Shown: positions 19,019 to 27,761, counted from the first letter of the stretch. The stretch is DNA of 64,000 nucleotides from Curtobacterium sp. 458 (GCF_030406605.1 NZ_CP129104.1:2741830-2805829), one strand, 5' to 3'. A program made the numbers and translations. Notes: generated by a model not told the origin, from the letters alone.

Positions 19019-20290
19019 ATGTCCAGCACCACCGAACAGCCCAGCGCCGCCGCAGCCGGCGGCACCGAGCAGCACGGCGCTCGTGCGCACTCCGACGGCG
19101 GGTGGGACGCGGCCGAGACGAAGGTCCCCGTCCAGACCCGGTCGGAGCGGTTCCAGTCCGCCGACCTCGACGCCTTCCCGACGGTCACCGGCCGCGAGGT
19201 CAACTGGAAGTTCGCGCCGCTCGCGAAGCTCCAGCCGCTGCTCGACGGCGGACTCGACGGCGCGCCGTACCCGTACCTCGCGCGCCAGTCCGACGGTGCC
19301 GACGTCGAGTGGGGCCGCAGCGACGACCCGCGGGTCGGTTCCGCCGGGCTCCCCGAGGACCGCGCCTCCGCGGCAGCCTGGACGGCGCGTGACGCCGTGC
19401 TCGCGGTCACGATCAAGGCGACCGAAGAGCACGAGTTCATCACCATCACGCGCTCCGACTTCGGCTCGCAGCCCCGAGCGGCGCACACGGTCGTCACGGC
19501 CGAGCCGAACGCGCAGGGCATCGTCGTGATCGACAACCGCGGCTCCGCGCTCCTCAGCGAGAACATCGAGATCGTGGTCCGCGACAACGCCCGGCTCACC
19601 GTCGTCAGCCTGCAGGACTGGGACGACGACGCCGTGCACGTGTCGACGCACTTCGCCGAGGTCGGCCGGGACGCCTTCCTCAAGCACGTGGTCGTCTCGC
19701 TCGGCGGTGACGTCATCCGGGTCAACCCGTCCACGCACCTCGGTGCGCAGGGGGCCGACACCGAGATGTACGGCGTGTACTTCGCCGACGCGGGGCAGTA
19801 CATCGAGCAGCAGGTCTACGTGAACCACGACGCGCCGAACACGCGCGGTCGGGTCAACTACAAGGGTGCGCTGCAGGGCGAGGGCGCGCACACGGTGTGG
19901 ATCGGTGACGTGCTCATCAGCCGTCCGGCCGACGGCACCGACTCGTACGAGCAGAACCGCAACCTCGTCCTCACCGACGGCACGCGCGCGGACAGCATCC
20001 CGAACCTCGAGATCGAGACCGGCAACATCGAGGGTGCCGGCCACGCCAGCGCCACCGGCCGGTTCGACGACGAGCAGCTGTTCTACCTGCAGGCCCGCGG
20101 CATCCCCGAGGAAGAGGCGCGTCGTCTGGTCGTGCTCGGCTTCCTCGTCGAGGTGATCCAGAAGATCGGTGCGCCCGAGCTCGAGGAGCGTCTCATCGCG
20201 GCGGTCGAGGAGGAGCTGGCGGCAGGCCGTTCGGTCATCGCCGAGGCCGACCCGGAGACCGACCCCGAGGCTGCGCAGGCGGACGCCTGA
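19019..20290 (+). CDS. sufD: Fe-S cluster assembly protein SufD
   Basis: 423 residues. Paralogue of SufB; forms the SufB-SufD heterodimer that works with SufC. N-terminal alanine-rich segment followed by TGREVNWKFAPL; the C-terminal beta-helix ends with DDEQLFYLQARGIPEEEARRL, parallel to SufB. Starts immediately after sufB and overlaps the next gene by one base, so the whole block is one operon. Confidence 0.96.
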   Translation: MSSTTEQPSAAAAGGTEQHGARAHSDGGWDAAETKVPVQTRSERFQSADLDAFPTVTGREVNWKFAPLAKLQPLLDGGLDGAPYPYLARQSDGADVEWGRSDDPRVGSAGLPEDRASAAAWTARDAVLAVTIKATEEHEFITITRSDFGSQPRAAHTVVTAEPNAQGIVVIDNRGSALLSENIEIVVRDNARLTVVSLQDWDDDAVHVSTHFAEVGRDAFLKHVVVSLGGDVIRVNPSTHLGAQGADTEMYGVYFADAGQYIEQQVYVNHDAPNTRGRVNYKGALQGEGAHTVWIGDVLISRPADGTDSYEQNRNLVLTDGTRADSIPNLEIETGNIEGAGHASATGRFDDEQLFYLQARGIPEEEARRLVVLGFLVEVIQKIGAPELEERLIAAVEEELAAGRSVIAEADPETDPEAAQADA

Positions 20291-20616
20291 TGGCCGAGAA
20301 GGTCTGCGCCGAGGGGGACATCGCGGTCGACAGCCCGATGCGGGTCGTCGTGGACGGCACCGCGGTCGCGATCGTGAAGGACTCCGCTGGCGTCGTGCAC
20401 GCCATCGGGGACACCTGCACGCACGGCGACATCTCCCTGTCGGAGGGCTTCGTCGAGGGGGACGCACTCGAGTGCTGGGCACACGGGTCGAAGTTCTCCC
20501 TGACGACCGGCAAGCCGCAGAATTTCCCGGCGTACGAGCCGGTGCCGGTCTTCCGGGTCGAGGTCCGTGACGGCGACGTCTACGTCGACGTGCACGACCC
20601 GGTCCCCGTCGACTGA
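20290..20616 (+). CDS. Rieske-type [2Fe-2S] ferredoxin in the suf operon
   Basis: 108 residues, one Rieske domain. Cluster ligands are visible as CTH near residue 40 and CWAH near residue 58, the C-x-H...C-x2-H pattern. Usually annotated as a non-haem iron oxygenase ferredoxin subunit, but no oxygenase gene is nearby. Its place between sufD and sufC, overlapping the sufD stop, suggests a role in electron supply to Fe-S assembly; that is inference from position. It is seen in this place in several actinobacterial suf operons. Confidence 0.9.
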   Translation: MAEKVCAEGDIAVDSPMRVVVDGTAVAIVKDSAGVVHAIGDTCTHGDISLSEGFVEGDALECWAHGSKFSLTTGKPQNFPAYEPVPVFRVEVRDGDVYVDVHDPVPVD

Positions 20617-20678
20617 GCGACACCACCACTCTTCCCGCGCGGCTGACGCCGCACACCAGCTGCAACCGAAGGAACGCA

Positions 20679-21452
20679 ATGTCCACTCTCGAAATCCGCG
20701 ACCTCCAGGTCTCGATCGACACCGATCAGGGCACCAAGGAGATCCTCAAGGGCGTCGACCTCACCATCAACGAGGGCGAGATCCACGCGATCATGGGGCC
20801 GAACGGCTCCGGCAAGTCGACACTCGCGTACACGATCGCCGGGCACCCGCGCTACAACGTGGTCGGCGGCTCGATCACGCTCGACGGCGAGGACGTCCTC
20901 TCCATGAGCGTCGACGAGCGCGCCCGTGCCGGCATGTTCCTCGCCATGCAGTACCCGGTGGAGATCCCCGGCGTCACGGTGTCGAACTTCCTCCGCACCG
21001 CGAAGACCGCGATCGACGGAGAGGCCCCCGCGCTGCGCGGCTGGGTCAAGGACCTCCGCCAGTCGATGGCCGACCTCAAGATGGACTCCGCCTTCGCCGA
21101 GCGCAACGTCAACGAGGGCTTCTCCGGCGGCGAGAAGAAGCGCCACGAGATCATGCAGCTCGAGCTCCTCAAGCCGAAGTTCGCGGTCCTCGACGAGACC
21201 GACTCCGGCCTCGACGTCGACGCGCTGAAGATCGTCTCCGAGGGCGTCAACCGCGCCAAGGCGGCGACCGGCCTCGGCGTGCTCCTCATCACGCACTACA
21301 CGCGCATCCTCCGCTACATCAAGCCGGACTTCGTGCACGTGTTCGTCGCGGGCAAGGTTGCGGAGCAGGGTGGCCCCGAGCTCGCCGAGCGCCTCGAGAA
21401 CGAGGGCTACGACCGCTACGTACAGGCCGCTGCCGCCGAGGCGCAGGCCTGA
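20679..21452 (+). CDS. sufC: Fe-S cluster assembly ATPase SufC
   Basis: 257 residues, ABC-type ATPase. Walker A MGPNGSGKSTLAYT near residue 42, signature NEGFSGGEKKRHEIMQ near residue 146, Walker B FAVLDETDSGLDVDAL near residue 170. It drives the SufBCD scaffold in the cytoplasm. GAAGGAACGCA precedes ATG 20679. The stop overlaps the sufT start (TGATG). Confidence 0.98.
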   Translation: MSTLEIRDLQVSIDTDQGTKEILKGVDLTINEGEIHAIMGPNGSGKSTLAYTIAGHPRYNVVGGSITLDGEDVLSMSVDERARAGMFLAMQYPVEIPGVTVSNFLRTAKTAIDGEAPALRGWVKDLRQSMADLKMDSAFAERNVNEGFSGGEKKRHEIMQLELLKPKFAVLDETDSGLDVDALKIVSEGVNRAKAATGLGVLLITHYTRILRYIKPDFVHVFVAGKVAEQGGPELAERLENEGYDRYVQAAAAEAQA

Positions 21453-21781
21453 TGATCACCGCACTCTCCCCGGAGAAGTTCGACGAGGTCGTCGAGGGCC
21501 TCAAGGAGGTCCAGGACCCGGAGCTCGGCGTGAACATCGTCGACCTCGGCCTGATCTACGACCTCGCGATGGACGACGAGGCGAACGCACTCGTCATCAG
21601 CATGACGCTGACGAGCGCGGGCTGCCCGCTGACGGACGTCATCGAGGGCGACACGGCGAACGCGCTCGACGGGATCGTCGACGCGTTCCGGATCAACTGG
21701 GTCTGGATGCCGCCGTGGGGCCCGGAGCGGATCACGGACGACGGGCGCGAGATGATGCGCGCGCTCGGCTTCTCGATCTAG
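21452..21781 (+). CDS. sufT: MIP18/DUF59-family Fe-S assembly factor (SufT-like)
   Basis: 109 residues. The DUF59 core reads VQDPELGVNIVDLGLIYD near residue 19 and TLTSAGCPLTDVIEGD near residue 53, with the family's conserved cysteine. Members act in Fe-S maturation or carrier steps. It closes the operon, overlapping sufC; sufS and sufU, which often lie between sufC and sufT, are absent. Followed by a palindromic element. Confidence 0.93.
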   Translation: MITALSPEKFDEVVEGLKEVQDPELGVNIVDLGLIYDLAMDDEANALVISMTLTSAGCPLTDVIEGDTANALDGIVDAFRINWVWMPPWGPERITDDGREMMRALGFSI

Positions 21782-21797
21782 TCGCGACCGACCAGCA

Positions 21798-21837
21798 GAC
21801 GGGAGGCGCAGTGCCAGCTGGCACCGCGCCTCCCGTC
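21798..21837. repeat. GGGAGGC palindromic element after sufT
   Basis: Twenty-base arms meeting at CCAG|CTGG, identical to the 1927 copy except for one base (A for G in the left arm). Lies between the convergent sufT and bioY genes. Confidence 0.85.
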
Positions 21838-22052
21838 CGTCGTAGGGTCGCGTCCGTCGCGCGCGACGCGCCCGCGGCCCGTCGCCGCGGTCGCAGGATG
21901 TGTCACGTGCGGCGCCCTCAGACGACTGTTCGTGCGACCAGCGCATCCTGCGTGCGGCGTGTCGCGCGACCACCGCGGCTTACCGCGGCTCGCGATGCCC
22001 GAGGTTCCACGACTCGCCGTGCGCATCCCACCGAAGTTCCACAGAGGAACGA
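21838..22052. other. intergenic stretch between sufT and bioY
   Basis: No gene. GC-rich with short inverted fragments: CGCAGGATG near 21890 against CATCCTGCG near 21944, and GGTCGC/GCGACC pairs. These resemble sequences at 58880-59060 and 5985-6060. Confidence 0.4.
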
Positions 22053-22098
22053 CGAGAGCGGCCGAGGTTCCGACATTCCGGAACCTCGGCCGCTCTCG
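22053..22098 (-). terminator. strong hairpin after bioY
   Basis: Twenty-base perfect arms (22053-22072 and 22079-22098; left arm CGAGAGCGGCCGAGGTTCCG) with loop ACATTC. Thirteen bases beyond the bioY stop. Confidence 0.8.
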
Positions 22099-22111
22099 CA
22101 ACGTGCAGCGA

Positions 22112-22711
22112 TCAGCGCCGGCCGAGCGCCTTCCACGCCAGGGGCAGGACGCCCGCCGCGATGAGGGCCTTCGCCACGCCGCCGATCACGAACGGGTAGA
22201 GGCCCGCCGCGAGCACGGACTGCAGGTCGTTCGGCGCACCGAGCTGCCCGAGGGAGGCCGCGAGCCACGGCAGACCGGTCACGAACGGGACCGCGCTCGC
22301 GAGGAGCATCGCCACGGTGGCGCGACCGACGTGCCGGTCCCAGTCGCGTCGGGCGAGCCAGCCCACGAGCCCAGCGGCCGGGACGAACCCGATCACGTAG
22401 CCGAAGCTCGGCGAGGCCAGCGCGGACAGGCCACCGGAGAACCCGGCGAAGAACGGCGCACCGGCGAGCCCGGCGACCGCGTAGACGAGCAGCGAGAGCA
22501 TGCCACGACGGGCGCCGAGCGTGGCGCCGACGAGGACGACGGCCAGGGTCTGCCCGGTGATCGGTACGGGCCACATCGGCACCTCGACCTGCGCCATGGC
22601 GGCGGTGAAGAGCGCGCCGCCGGCGACGAGGGCGGCGTCGGTGGCCAGGCCGTGGGTGCGCAGACGGTCGGCGAGGACTGCGCGGCGAGCGAACCCGGTG
22701 GCGTTCGTCAT
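22112..22711 (-). CDS. bioY: biotin transporter BioY
   Basis: 199 residues, about six membrane helices. S component of a biotin ECF transporter; the family motif PVPITGQTLAVVLVGATLGARRG is near residues 48-70 and the second, GYVIGFVPAA, near residue 101. No ATPase or T component is adjacent, so it either works alone or with shared ECF subunits elsewhere. ATG 22711 has AGGAGAATCC just upstream. Confidence 0.95.
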   Translation of the reverse strand: MTNATGFARRAVLADRLRTHGLATDAALVAGGALFTAAMAQVEVPMWPVPITGQTLAVVLVGATLGARRGMLSLLVYAVAGLAGAPFFAGFSGGLSALASPSFGYVIGFVPAAGLVGWLARRDWDRHVGRATVAMLLASAVPFVTGLPWLAASLGQLGAPNDLQSVLAAGLYPFVIGGVAKALIAAGVLPLAWKALGRR

Positions 22712-22734
22712 GGATTCTCCTAGAATGGACTGCT

Positions 22735-22760
22735 GGTCCCGTTCTGGGACCATCGGTCCC
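22735..22760. promoter_or_regulatory. GGTCCC inverted/direct repeat upstream of bioY
   Basis: GGTCCC-gttct-GGGACC-atc-GGTCCC in the bioY leader between the divergent bioY and ABC-F genes. Candidate operator; no known biotin regulator site is recognised in it. Confidence 0.35.
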
Positions 22761-22827
22761 GTCAGCGTAGCGGTGCACCTCCCGCACACGTCGTTGTGCA
22801 AAACCACCAACTGATTGGACGTCCACT

Positions 22828-24426
22828 GTGCTTGCCGTGCACGATCTCGAGATCCGCGTCGGGGCCCGCCTCCTCATGGAGAACGTCTCCTTCCGTGTCG
22901 AGAAGGGCGACAAGATCGGTCTCGTCGGGCGCAACGGCGCCGGCAAGACCACGATGACGAAGGCGCTGGCGGGGGAGACGCAGCCCACCGCCGGCAAGAT
23001 CGACCGCGGTGGCGAGATCGGCTACCTGCCGCAGGACCCCCGCTCGGGCAACCCGGAGGACACCGCCCGGAAGCGCATCCTCGACGCCCGCGGTCTCGGG
23101 GAGCTCGTCGAGGGCATCCGGCTCGCGACCCTCGACATGGCGAGCGACGACGCCGCCGTCGCCGAGAAGGCCATGCGCCGGTACAGCCGTCTCGACGACC
23201 AGTTCAACGCGCTCGGCGGGTACGCGGCCGAGGCCGAGGCAGCGTCGATCGCGTCGAACCTCAAGTTGCCGGACCGCATCCTCGACCAGCAGCTCAAGAC
23301 GCTCTCGGGCGGTCAGCGGCGGCGCATCGAGCTCGCACGCATCCTGTTCTCGGACGCCGAGACGATGATCCTCGACGAGCCGACGAACCACCTCGACGCC
23401 GACTCGATCGTCTGGCTCCGCGAACACCTGAAGACCTACCCGGGCGGCGTCATCGTCATCTCGCACGACGTCGAGCTCGTGGACGAGGTCGTCAACCGAG
23501 TGTTCTACCTCGACGCCAACCGCCAGTCGATCGACGTGTACAACATGGGCTGGAAGCTCTACCAGCGGCAGCGCGCCGCCGACGAGGAGCGCCGCCGCAA
23601 GGAGCGCGCGAACGCCGAGAAGAAGGCCGCGACGCTGAAGGACCAGGCCGCACGCTTCGGTGCGAAGGCCACGAAGGCCGCCGCGGCGCACCAGATGGTC
23701 GCGCGTGCCGAGAAGCTCCTCGCGGGCCTCGAGGACGAGCGCGCCGTGGAGCGGGTCGCCAAGCTGCGGTTCCCGACGCCGACCCCGTGCGGACGGACGC
23801 CGCTCATGGCCGAGGGGCTGTCGAAGTCGTACGGCTCACTGGAGATCTTCGCGGGCGTGGACCTCGCGATCGACCGCGGCTCGCGCGTCGTCATCCTCGG
23901 GTTCAACGGCGCCGGCAAGACGACGCTGCTCCGGATCCTCGCGGGCGCGGACCAGCCGGACACGGGCGAGATCCTGCCCGGCCACGGCCTGCGCATCGGC
24001 TACTACGCGCAGGAGCACGAGAACATCGACGTCAACCGGACCGTGATCGAGAACATGGTGTCGGCGTCGAACGACCTCAACGAGACCGAGGCCCGCCGTG
24101 TGCTCGGCTCGTTCCTCTTCACGGGCGACGACGGCTACAAGAAGGCCGGTGTGCTCTCCGGCGGCGAGAAGACCCGTCTGTCGCTTGCGATGATCGTCGT
24201 GTCGGGCGCGAACGTGCTGCTGCTCGACGAGCCGACGAACAACCTCGACCCGGCCTCGCGCGAGGAGATCCTCGGTGCCCTCGCCGGCTACGAGGGTGCG
24301 GTCGTGCTCGTCTCGCACGACGCCGGCGCGGTCGAGGCCCTCAACCCGGAGCGGGTCCTCCTGCTGCCGGACGGCACCGAGGACCACTGGAACAAGGAGT
24401 ACGCGGAGCTCATCGAGCTCGCCTGA
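22828..24426 (+). CDS. ABC-F family ATPase
   Basis: 532 residues, two ABC domains and no membrane segment. Walker A VGRNGAGKTTMT near residue 33 and GFNGAGKTTLL near residue 358; signatures LSGGQRRR and LSGGEKTR; Walker B ILDEPTNHLD and LLDEPTNNLD. The charged linker (about residues 250-310) is typical of ribosome-acting ABC-F proteins. It is closest in layout to mycobacterial Rv1473-like proteins rather than EttA. Either a translation factor or a ribosome-protection protein; the sequence alone does not decide. GTG 22828 start. Confidence 0.9.
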   Translation: MLAVHDLEIRVGARLLMENVSFRVEKGDKIGLVGRNGAGKTTMTKALAGETQPTAGKIDRGGEIGYLPQDPRSGNPEDTARKRILDARGLGELVEGIRLATLDMASDDAAVAEKAMRRYSRLDDQFNALGGYAAEAEAASIASNLKLPDRILDQQLKTLSGGQRRRIELARILFSDAETMILDEPTNHLDADSIVWLREHLKTYPGGVIVISHDVELVDEVVNRVFYLDANRQSIDVYNMGWKLYQRQRAADEERRRKERANAEKKAATLKDQAARFGAKATKAAAAHQMVARAEKLLAGLEDERAVERVAKLRFPTPTPCGRTPLMAEGLSKSYGSLEIFAGVDLAIDRGSRVVILGFNGAGKTTLLRILAGADQPDTGEILPGHGLRIGYYAQEHENIDVNRTVIENMVSASNDLNETEARRVLGSFLFTGDDGYKKAGVLSGGEKTRLSLAMIVVSGANVLLLDEPTNNLDPASREEILGALAGYEGAVVLVSHDAGAVEALNPERVLLLPDGTEDHWNKEYAELIELA

Positions 24427-24451
24427 CCGGCGTGCGCGCGGTGCGCGCGAT

Positions 24452-24495
24452 CGGACGGGAGGCCCGTGGCGACACCGCCACGGGCCTCCCGTCCG
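24452..24495. repeat. GGGAGGC palindromic element between ABC-F gene and SURF1
   Basis: Perfect 20-base arms (24452-24471, 24476-24495), left arm CGGACGGGAGGCCCGTGGCG, loop ACAC. Lies between convergent genes, 13 bases before the SURF1 stop. Confidence 0.85.
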
Positions 24496-24508
24496 GAACC
24501 GGTCGCGT

Positions 24509-25474
24509 TCAGCGACCGGCGTTCAGCAGTTCGTCCTCGACCTCGGCGTCGGACTTCGGCTTCGCGTCCTTCCGGCGACGGCGCTCCTCGGCGCGCTCCC
24601 GTTCCTCCGGGTCGTCCTGGTTGAGGTTCCGGTACTCCTGCACCATCACGTACGCCAGGAAGCCGAAGCCCCCGGCGGCGAACAGGAACCACTGGATGAA
24701 GTAGCTGAGGTGCAGCCCGGTGTCCGCCGACGGGCGGTCCCAGCCGAGTGGCGCGGTCTGTGTCGGAGCCGGGTCCTCGGAGGCGAGCTGCCCGTAGGCG
24801 CCGGTCCAGATCGGCATCCCCACCTTGTCGCGGACGTCCGCGAGGGTGACCGACTGCACCTGGTCGGTGTGCGACGGGTCCGAGCGTCCGGGAATCCGCG
24901 GCTCGCTCTGCTGCAGGCGCACGACGACGGTGACCTCGCCGCTCGGGGGCGCCGGGACGTGGTCGGGCGCGTCCTGTCGGTTGCCCGTCGGGACCCAACC
25001 GCGGTCCACGATGAACGCGCGGCCGTCGGCGGTGACGAGCGGGGTGAGGACCTCGAAGCCGGGCTGGCCGTTGTGCACGCGGTTCCGGACGAGGAGCTGC
25101 GCGTCGGTGTCGTACCGGCCGGTGGCGGTCACCCGGAGCCAGGTCTGGTCGTCGTCCCAGCTCGAGGCACGGGGGAGTGCGCGGTCGAGCGGGACCGGGG
25201 AGTGGTCGTAGTTCTGCGCGATCTGCTCGTTCTGACGGACGGCCTCGTTCCGGCGGTCCCACTGCCACATGCCGAACAGGGCGCAGACGATCGCGAAGGC
25301 CACGGCGATCGCGAAGTACCCGAGCCAGCGGCGGCTCCGGACGAAGCGCCACCCGACGAACGGCTCGTCGGGGTCGTGCTCGTGCGGGGCGCCCGAGGTC
25401 GTGACCACCTCGCGCTGCAGCTTGGCGGCGTGTCGTCGGCCGTACCGGGAGCTCGGGTCGAAGCCGTCGGTCAT
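24509..25474 (-). CDS. SURF1 family cytochrome oxidase biogenesis protein
   Basis: 321 residues. Two membrane helices, near residues 50-70 (GYFAIAVAFAIVCALFGMWQW) and residues 257-280, enclose an outer domain, the SURF1 layout. The family segment FIVDRGWVP is near residue 173. SURF1 proteins help insert haem a into cytochrome c oxidase, fitting the ctaA/ctaB genes nearby. Its start overlaps the stop of the small upstream gene by four bases, so the two are coupled. Confidence 0.93.
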   Translation of the reverse strand: MTDGFDPSSRYGRRHAAKLQREVVTTSGAPHEHDPDEPFVGWRFVRSRRWLGYFAIAVAFAIVCALFGMWQWDRRNEAVRQNEQIAQNYDHSPVPLDRALPRASSWDDDQTWLRVTATGRYDTDAQLLVRNRVHNGQPGFEVLTPLVTADGRAFIVDRGWVPTGNRQDAPDHVPAPPSGEVTVVVRLQQSEPRIPGRSDPSHTDQVQSVTLADVRDKVGMPIWTGAYGQLASEDPAPTQTAPLGWDRPSADTGLHLSYFIQWFLFAAGGFGFLAYVMVQEYRNLNQDDPEERERAEERRRRKDAKPKSDAEVEDELLNAGR

Positions 25475-25779
25475 CGATCGGTGCCGGTGGCGCGCACCCC
25501 GACGTCGTTCTTCGGCCCGGCGTTCGGGTCTCGGAGGTCGTCGAGGCGGTCGACGTCCTCGTGCATGCCGGTCACGCGGACGGGGAAGCTGCGCGAGCGG
25601 AGGTAGTCGGCGAGGAAGTCACGGTGGTCCTCGCACGCCGCCCAGATCTTCACCCGATCGGTGGCGTGGATGCGCGGGTTCCGCCAGTTGATGCGCCACT
25701 CGGCGGTCTCGGTGCAGCCGGCGCGCGAGCACACCGGGGTGGAACCGGGCTCGGTGAAGAGGTCGAACGTCGCCCCCAT
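25471..25779 (-). CDS. small conserved protein with a C-x4-C...C-x2-H pattern
   Basis: 102 residues, soluble. Cysteines at CSRAGC (about residues 17-22) and CEDH (about 49-52) could bind zinc or another metal. The middle is rich in tryptophan (WRINWRNPR). I do not recognise a characterised family; similar proteins beside SURF1 in actinobacteria are listed as hypothetical. It sits in an operon with SURF1 and the DUF3099 membrane protein, overlapping both, which hints at a role in membrane or oxidase assembly. Confidence 0.8.
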   Translation of the reverse strand: MGATFDLFTEPGSTPVCSRAGCTETAEWRINWRNPRIHATDRVKIWAACEDHRDFLADYLRSRSFPVRVTGMHEDVDRLDDLRDPNAGPKNDVGVRATGTDR

Positions 25780-26225
25780 CAGCGCCGTCCGCCGGTCTTC
25801 GGGGGCCAGACGTTCGTGTGGTCGCCGTGCCGCTGCCACTCGTCCTGCGCGTGCTGGGCCTGGTCGCGGAGGCGATCCTGCTCGTCGCGGTAGGCCTGCG
25901 CGCGGGCTGCCTCCTGCTCCTCACGGATGCGGACGTCGTCGGCGTCGTAGAGCTGGATCGCTCCGGCGGGGGCGACGACGTCGTTCTCGGCGCGGTTGCC
26001 GGCGTTGGCGAGGATGACCGCGACCCAGGGGATCACCCCGGCGAGGATGATCGGGATCACCACGAGCCACGTGTGCCAGGCGGTCCAGACGAGGACGGCG
26101 GCGACGAAGCAGACGACACGGACGGCCATCTGCCAGACGTAGCGGGAGAGCCGGTGCGCACGGTCCTGTTCCGGCGACTCGGGGAGTGCCGTGATGCTGT
26201 GCGTGGTCTTCATTCGGATGTCCAT
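25779..26225 (-). CDS. DUF3099 domain membrane protein
   Basis: 148 residues. Two membrane helices near residues 30-70; the N-terminal part HSITALPESPEQDRAHRLSRY is the DUF3099 signature. The C-terminal half is a charged, glutamine-rich helix (EEQEAARAQAYRDEQDRLRD) likely forming a coiled coil. Starts are possible at 26225 or 26213 (MKTTHS); the spacing does not decide. First gene of the three-gene SURF1 operon; function unknown. Confidence 0.85.
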   Translation of the reverse strand: MDIRMKTTHSITALPESPEQDRAHRLSRYVWQMAVRVVCFVAAVLVWTAWHTWLVVIPIILAGVIPWVAVILANAGNRAENDVVAPAGAIQLYDADDVRIREEQEAARAQAYRDEQDRLRDQAQHAQDEWQRHGDHTNVWPPKTGGRR

Positions 26226-26363
26226 CGTCTCCCGGGGACAAGCCTAAGCCTCCGTCGGACATTCCGGTTCCGCCGCGCGCGATCGGAGTGCGCGGATCGG
26301 CTCGGGTACGCTCGTCCGGGCGTGTCCGGCGGCACGCCGTCCGACACACCCCGAGGAGCGACC

Positions 26364-27077
26364 ATGAGCACCCCCCGTACCGTCCTGATCACCGGCGGCA
26401 ACCGCAGCATCGGCTACGCCCTCGCGGAGCGCTTCGTCGCCGAGGGACACCGCGTCGCGGTCACGTCGCGCAGCGGGACGGGCGGCCCCGAGGGAGCGCT
26501 CACGGTGCAGGCCGACATCACCGACACGGCGTCCGTCGACGCGGCCTTCACGCAGGTCGAGGCCGAGCTCGGCCCGGTCGAGGTGCTCGTCGCCAACGCC
26601 GGCATCACGAACGACCAGCTGCTGCTCCGCATGTCGGAGGAGGACTTCACGAGCGTCGTCGACACGAACCTCACCGGCACGTTCCGGGTGGTCAAGCGCG
26701 CCACGAAGGGCATGATGAAGGCGAAGTTCGGCCGCATCGTGCTCATGGGCAGCGTCGTCGGCACGTTCGGTCAGGTCGGGCAGGTGAACTACGCGTCGTC
26801 GAAGGCCGCCCTCATCGGCATGGCCCGGTCGATCACGCGCGAGCTCGGCTCCCGCGGCATCACCGCCAACGTCGTCACGCCCGGGTTCATCCAGACGGAT
26901 ATGACGGCGTCGCTGCCGGACGAGCTCGTCGCCGAGTTCAAGAAGCAGATCCCCGCCTCCCGGTACGGCACGGTGGACGACGTCGCGGACGCCACGCTGT
27001 TCCTCGCGGGCGACGGCGCCGGGTACATCTCCGGCGCGGTCATCCCGGTCGACGGCGGCCTCGGGATGGGCCACTGA
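26364..27077 (+). CDS. fabG: 3-oxoacyl-[acyl-carrier-protein] reductase FabG-like SDR
   Basis: 237 residues, short-chain dehydrogenase. Cofactor motif TGGNRSIGYALAERF near residue 9, NAG near residue 79, active-site serine in GSVVG near residue 132 and the YxxxK pair in VNYASSKAAL near residue 145. The C-terminal GYISGAVIPVDGGLGMGH is typical of FabG. It would reduce 3-oxoacyl-ACP with NADPH in fatty acid synthesis. ATG 26364 follows GAGGAG. It stands alone, convergent with serB. Confidence 0.88.
   Translation: MSTPRTVLITGGNRSIGYALAERFVAEGHRVAVTSRSGTGGPEGALTVQADITDTASVDAAFTQVEAELGPVEVLVANAGITNDQLLLRMSEEDFTSVVDTNLTGTFRVVKRATKGMMKAKFGRIVLMGSVVGTFGQVGQVNYASSKAALIGMARSITRELGSRGITANVVTPGFIQTDMTASLPDELVAEFKKQIPASRYGTVDDVADATLFLAGDGAGYISGAVIPVDGGLGMGH
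27047..27052. other. no regulatory feature seen at the fabG 3' end
   Basis: The convergent fabG and serB stops are 24 bases apart (27078-27101); the gap contains a short inverted GCGCGGCTGA/TCAGCCGCGC pair (about 27080-27113) that could end both transcripts. Confidence 0.3.
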
Positions 27078-27101
27078 CGCGCGGCTGACGGCCTGCGCGG
27101 T

Positions 27102-27740
27102 TCAGCCGCGCAGGCCCATCGTCACGAGGACCGCCGACAGGTCGCGGTCGACCACGGACAGGTCCGCCTCGGCGCGGACCCGGGGCTTGGCGTCGAACGC
27201 CACGGACAGGCCCGCGACGCGCATCATCTCGAGGTCGTTCGCGCCGTCGCCGACGGCGACCGTCCGCAGTCGGTCGACGCCGTCCGCCGCCGCCCACTCC
27301 CGGAGCGCGGTCGCCTTCGCCTGCGCGTCCACCACGTCCCCGAGGACGCGCCCGGACAGCACGCCGTCGACCACCTCGAGCCGGTTCGCCCGGCAGTGGT
27401 CGAGGCCGAGCTCGGCGGCGAACGGGTCGAGGACCTCGTGGAAGCCGCCGGACACGACCCCGGCGGTGCCGCCCGCGGCGTGCACGCCGCGAATCAGTTC
27501 GGCAGCGCCCCGCGTGACGCGGACCGCCTGCTGCGCTCTGCGGAAGACGTCGTCCTGGAGGCCCGCGAGGGTCGCGACACGCTCCCGGAGGCTCTCCGCG
27601 AAGTCGATCTCCCCGCGCATGGCGCGCTCCGTGATCGACGCGACCTGTGGCCGGGTACCGGCCGCGTCGGCGAGGAGTTCGATCACCTCGTCTTCGAGCA
27701 GCGTGGAATCGGCATCGAGGACGACGAGGAAGCGGGGCAC
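27102..27740 (-). CDS. serB: phosphoserine phosphatase
   Basis: 212 residues, HAD superfamily. Nucleophile motif LDADSTLLEDE near residue 8, motif II at VSGGFHEV, GDGANDLEMM near residue 163. Last step of serine synthesis from 3-phosphoglycerate. Shorter than SerB proteins with an ACT domain, but complete in its catalytic domain. GTG 27740 with TAGCGT six bases upstream, so the transcript is likely leaderless. Confidence 0.92.
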   Translation of the reverse strand: MPRFLVVLDADSTLLEDEVIELLADAAGTRPQVASITERAMRGEIDFAESLRERVATLAGLQDDVFRRAQQAVRVTRGAAELIRGVHAAGGTAGVVSGGFHEVLDPFAAELGLDHCRANRLEVVDGVLSGRVLGDVVDAQAKATALREWAAADGVDRLRTVAVGDGANDLEMMRVAGLSVAFDAKPRVRAEADLSVVDRDLSAVLVTMGLRG

Positions 27741-27761
27741 GGACCAACGCTACCGACTGAC

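Noticed and set aside
17456..20722. Open minus-strand frame of more than 1000 codons
   Set aside because: Lies wholly opposite sufB, sufD and the ferredoxin gene; composition artefact.
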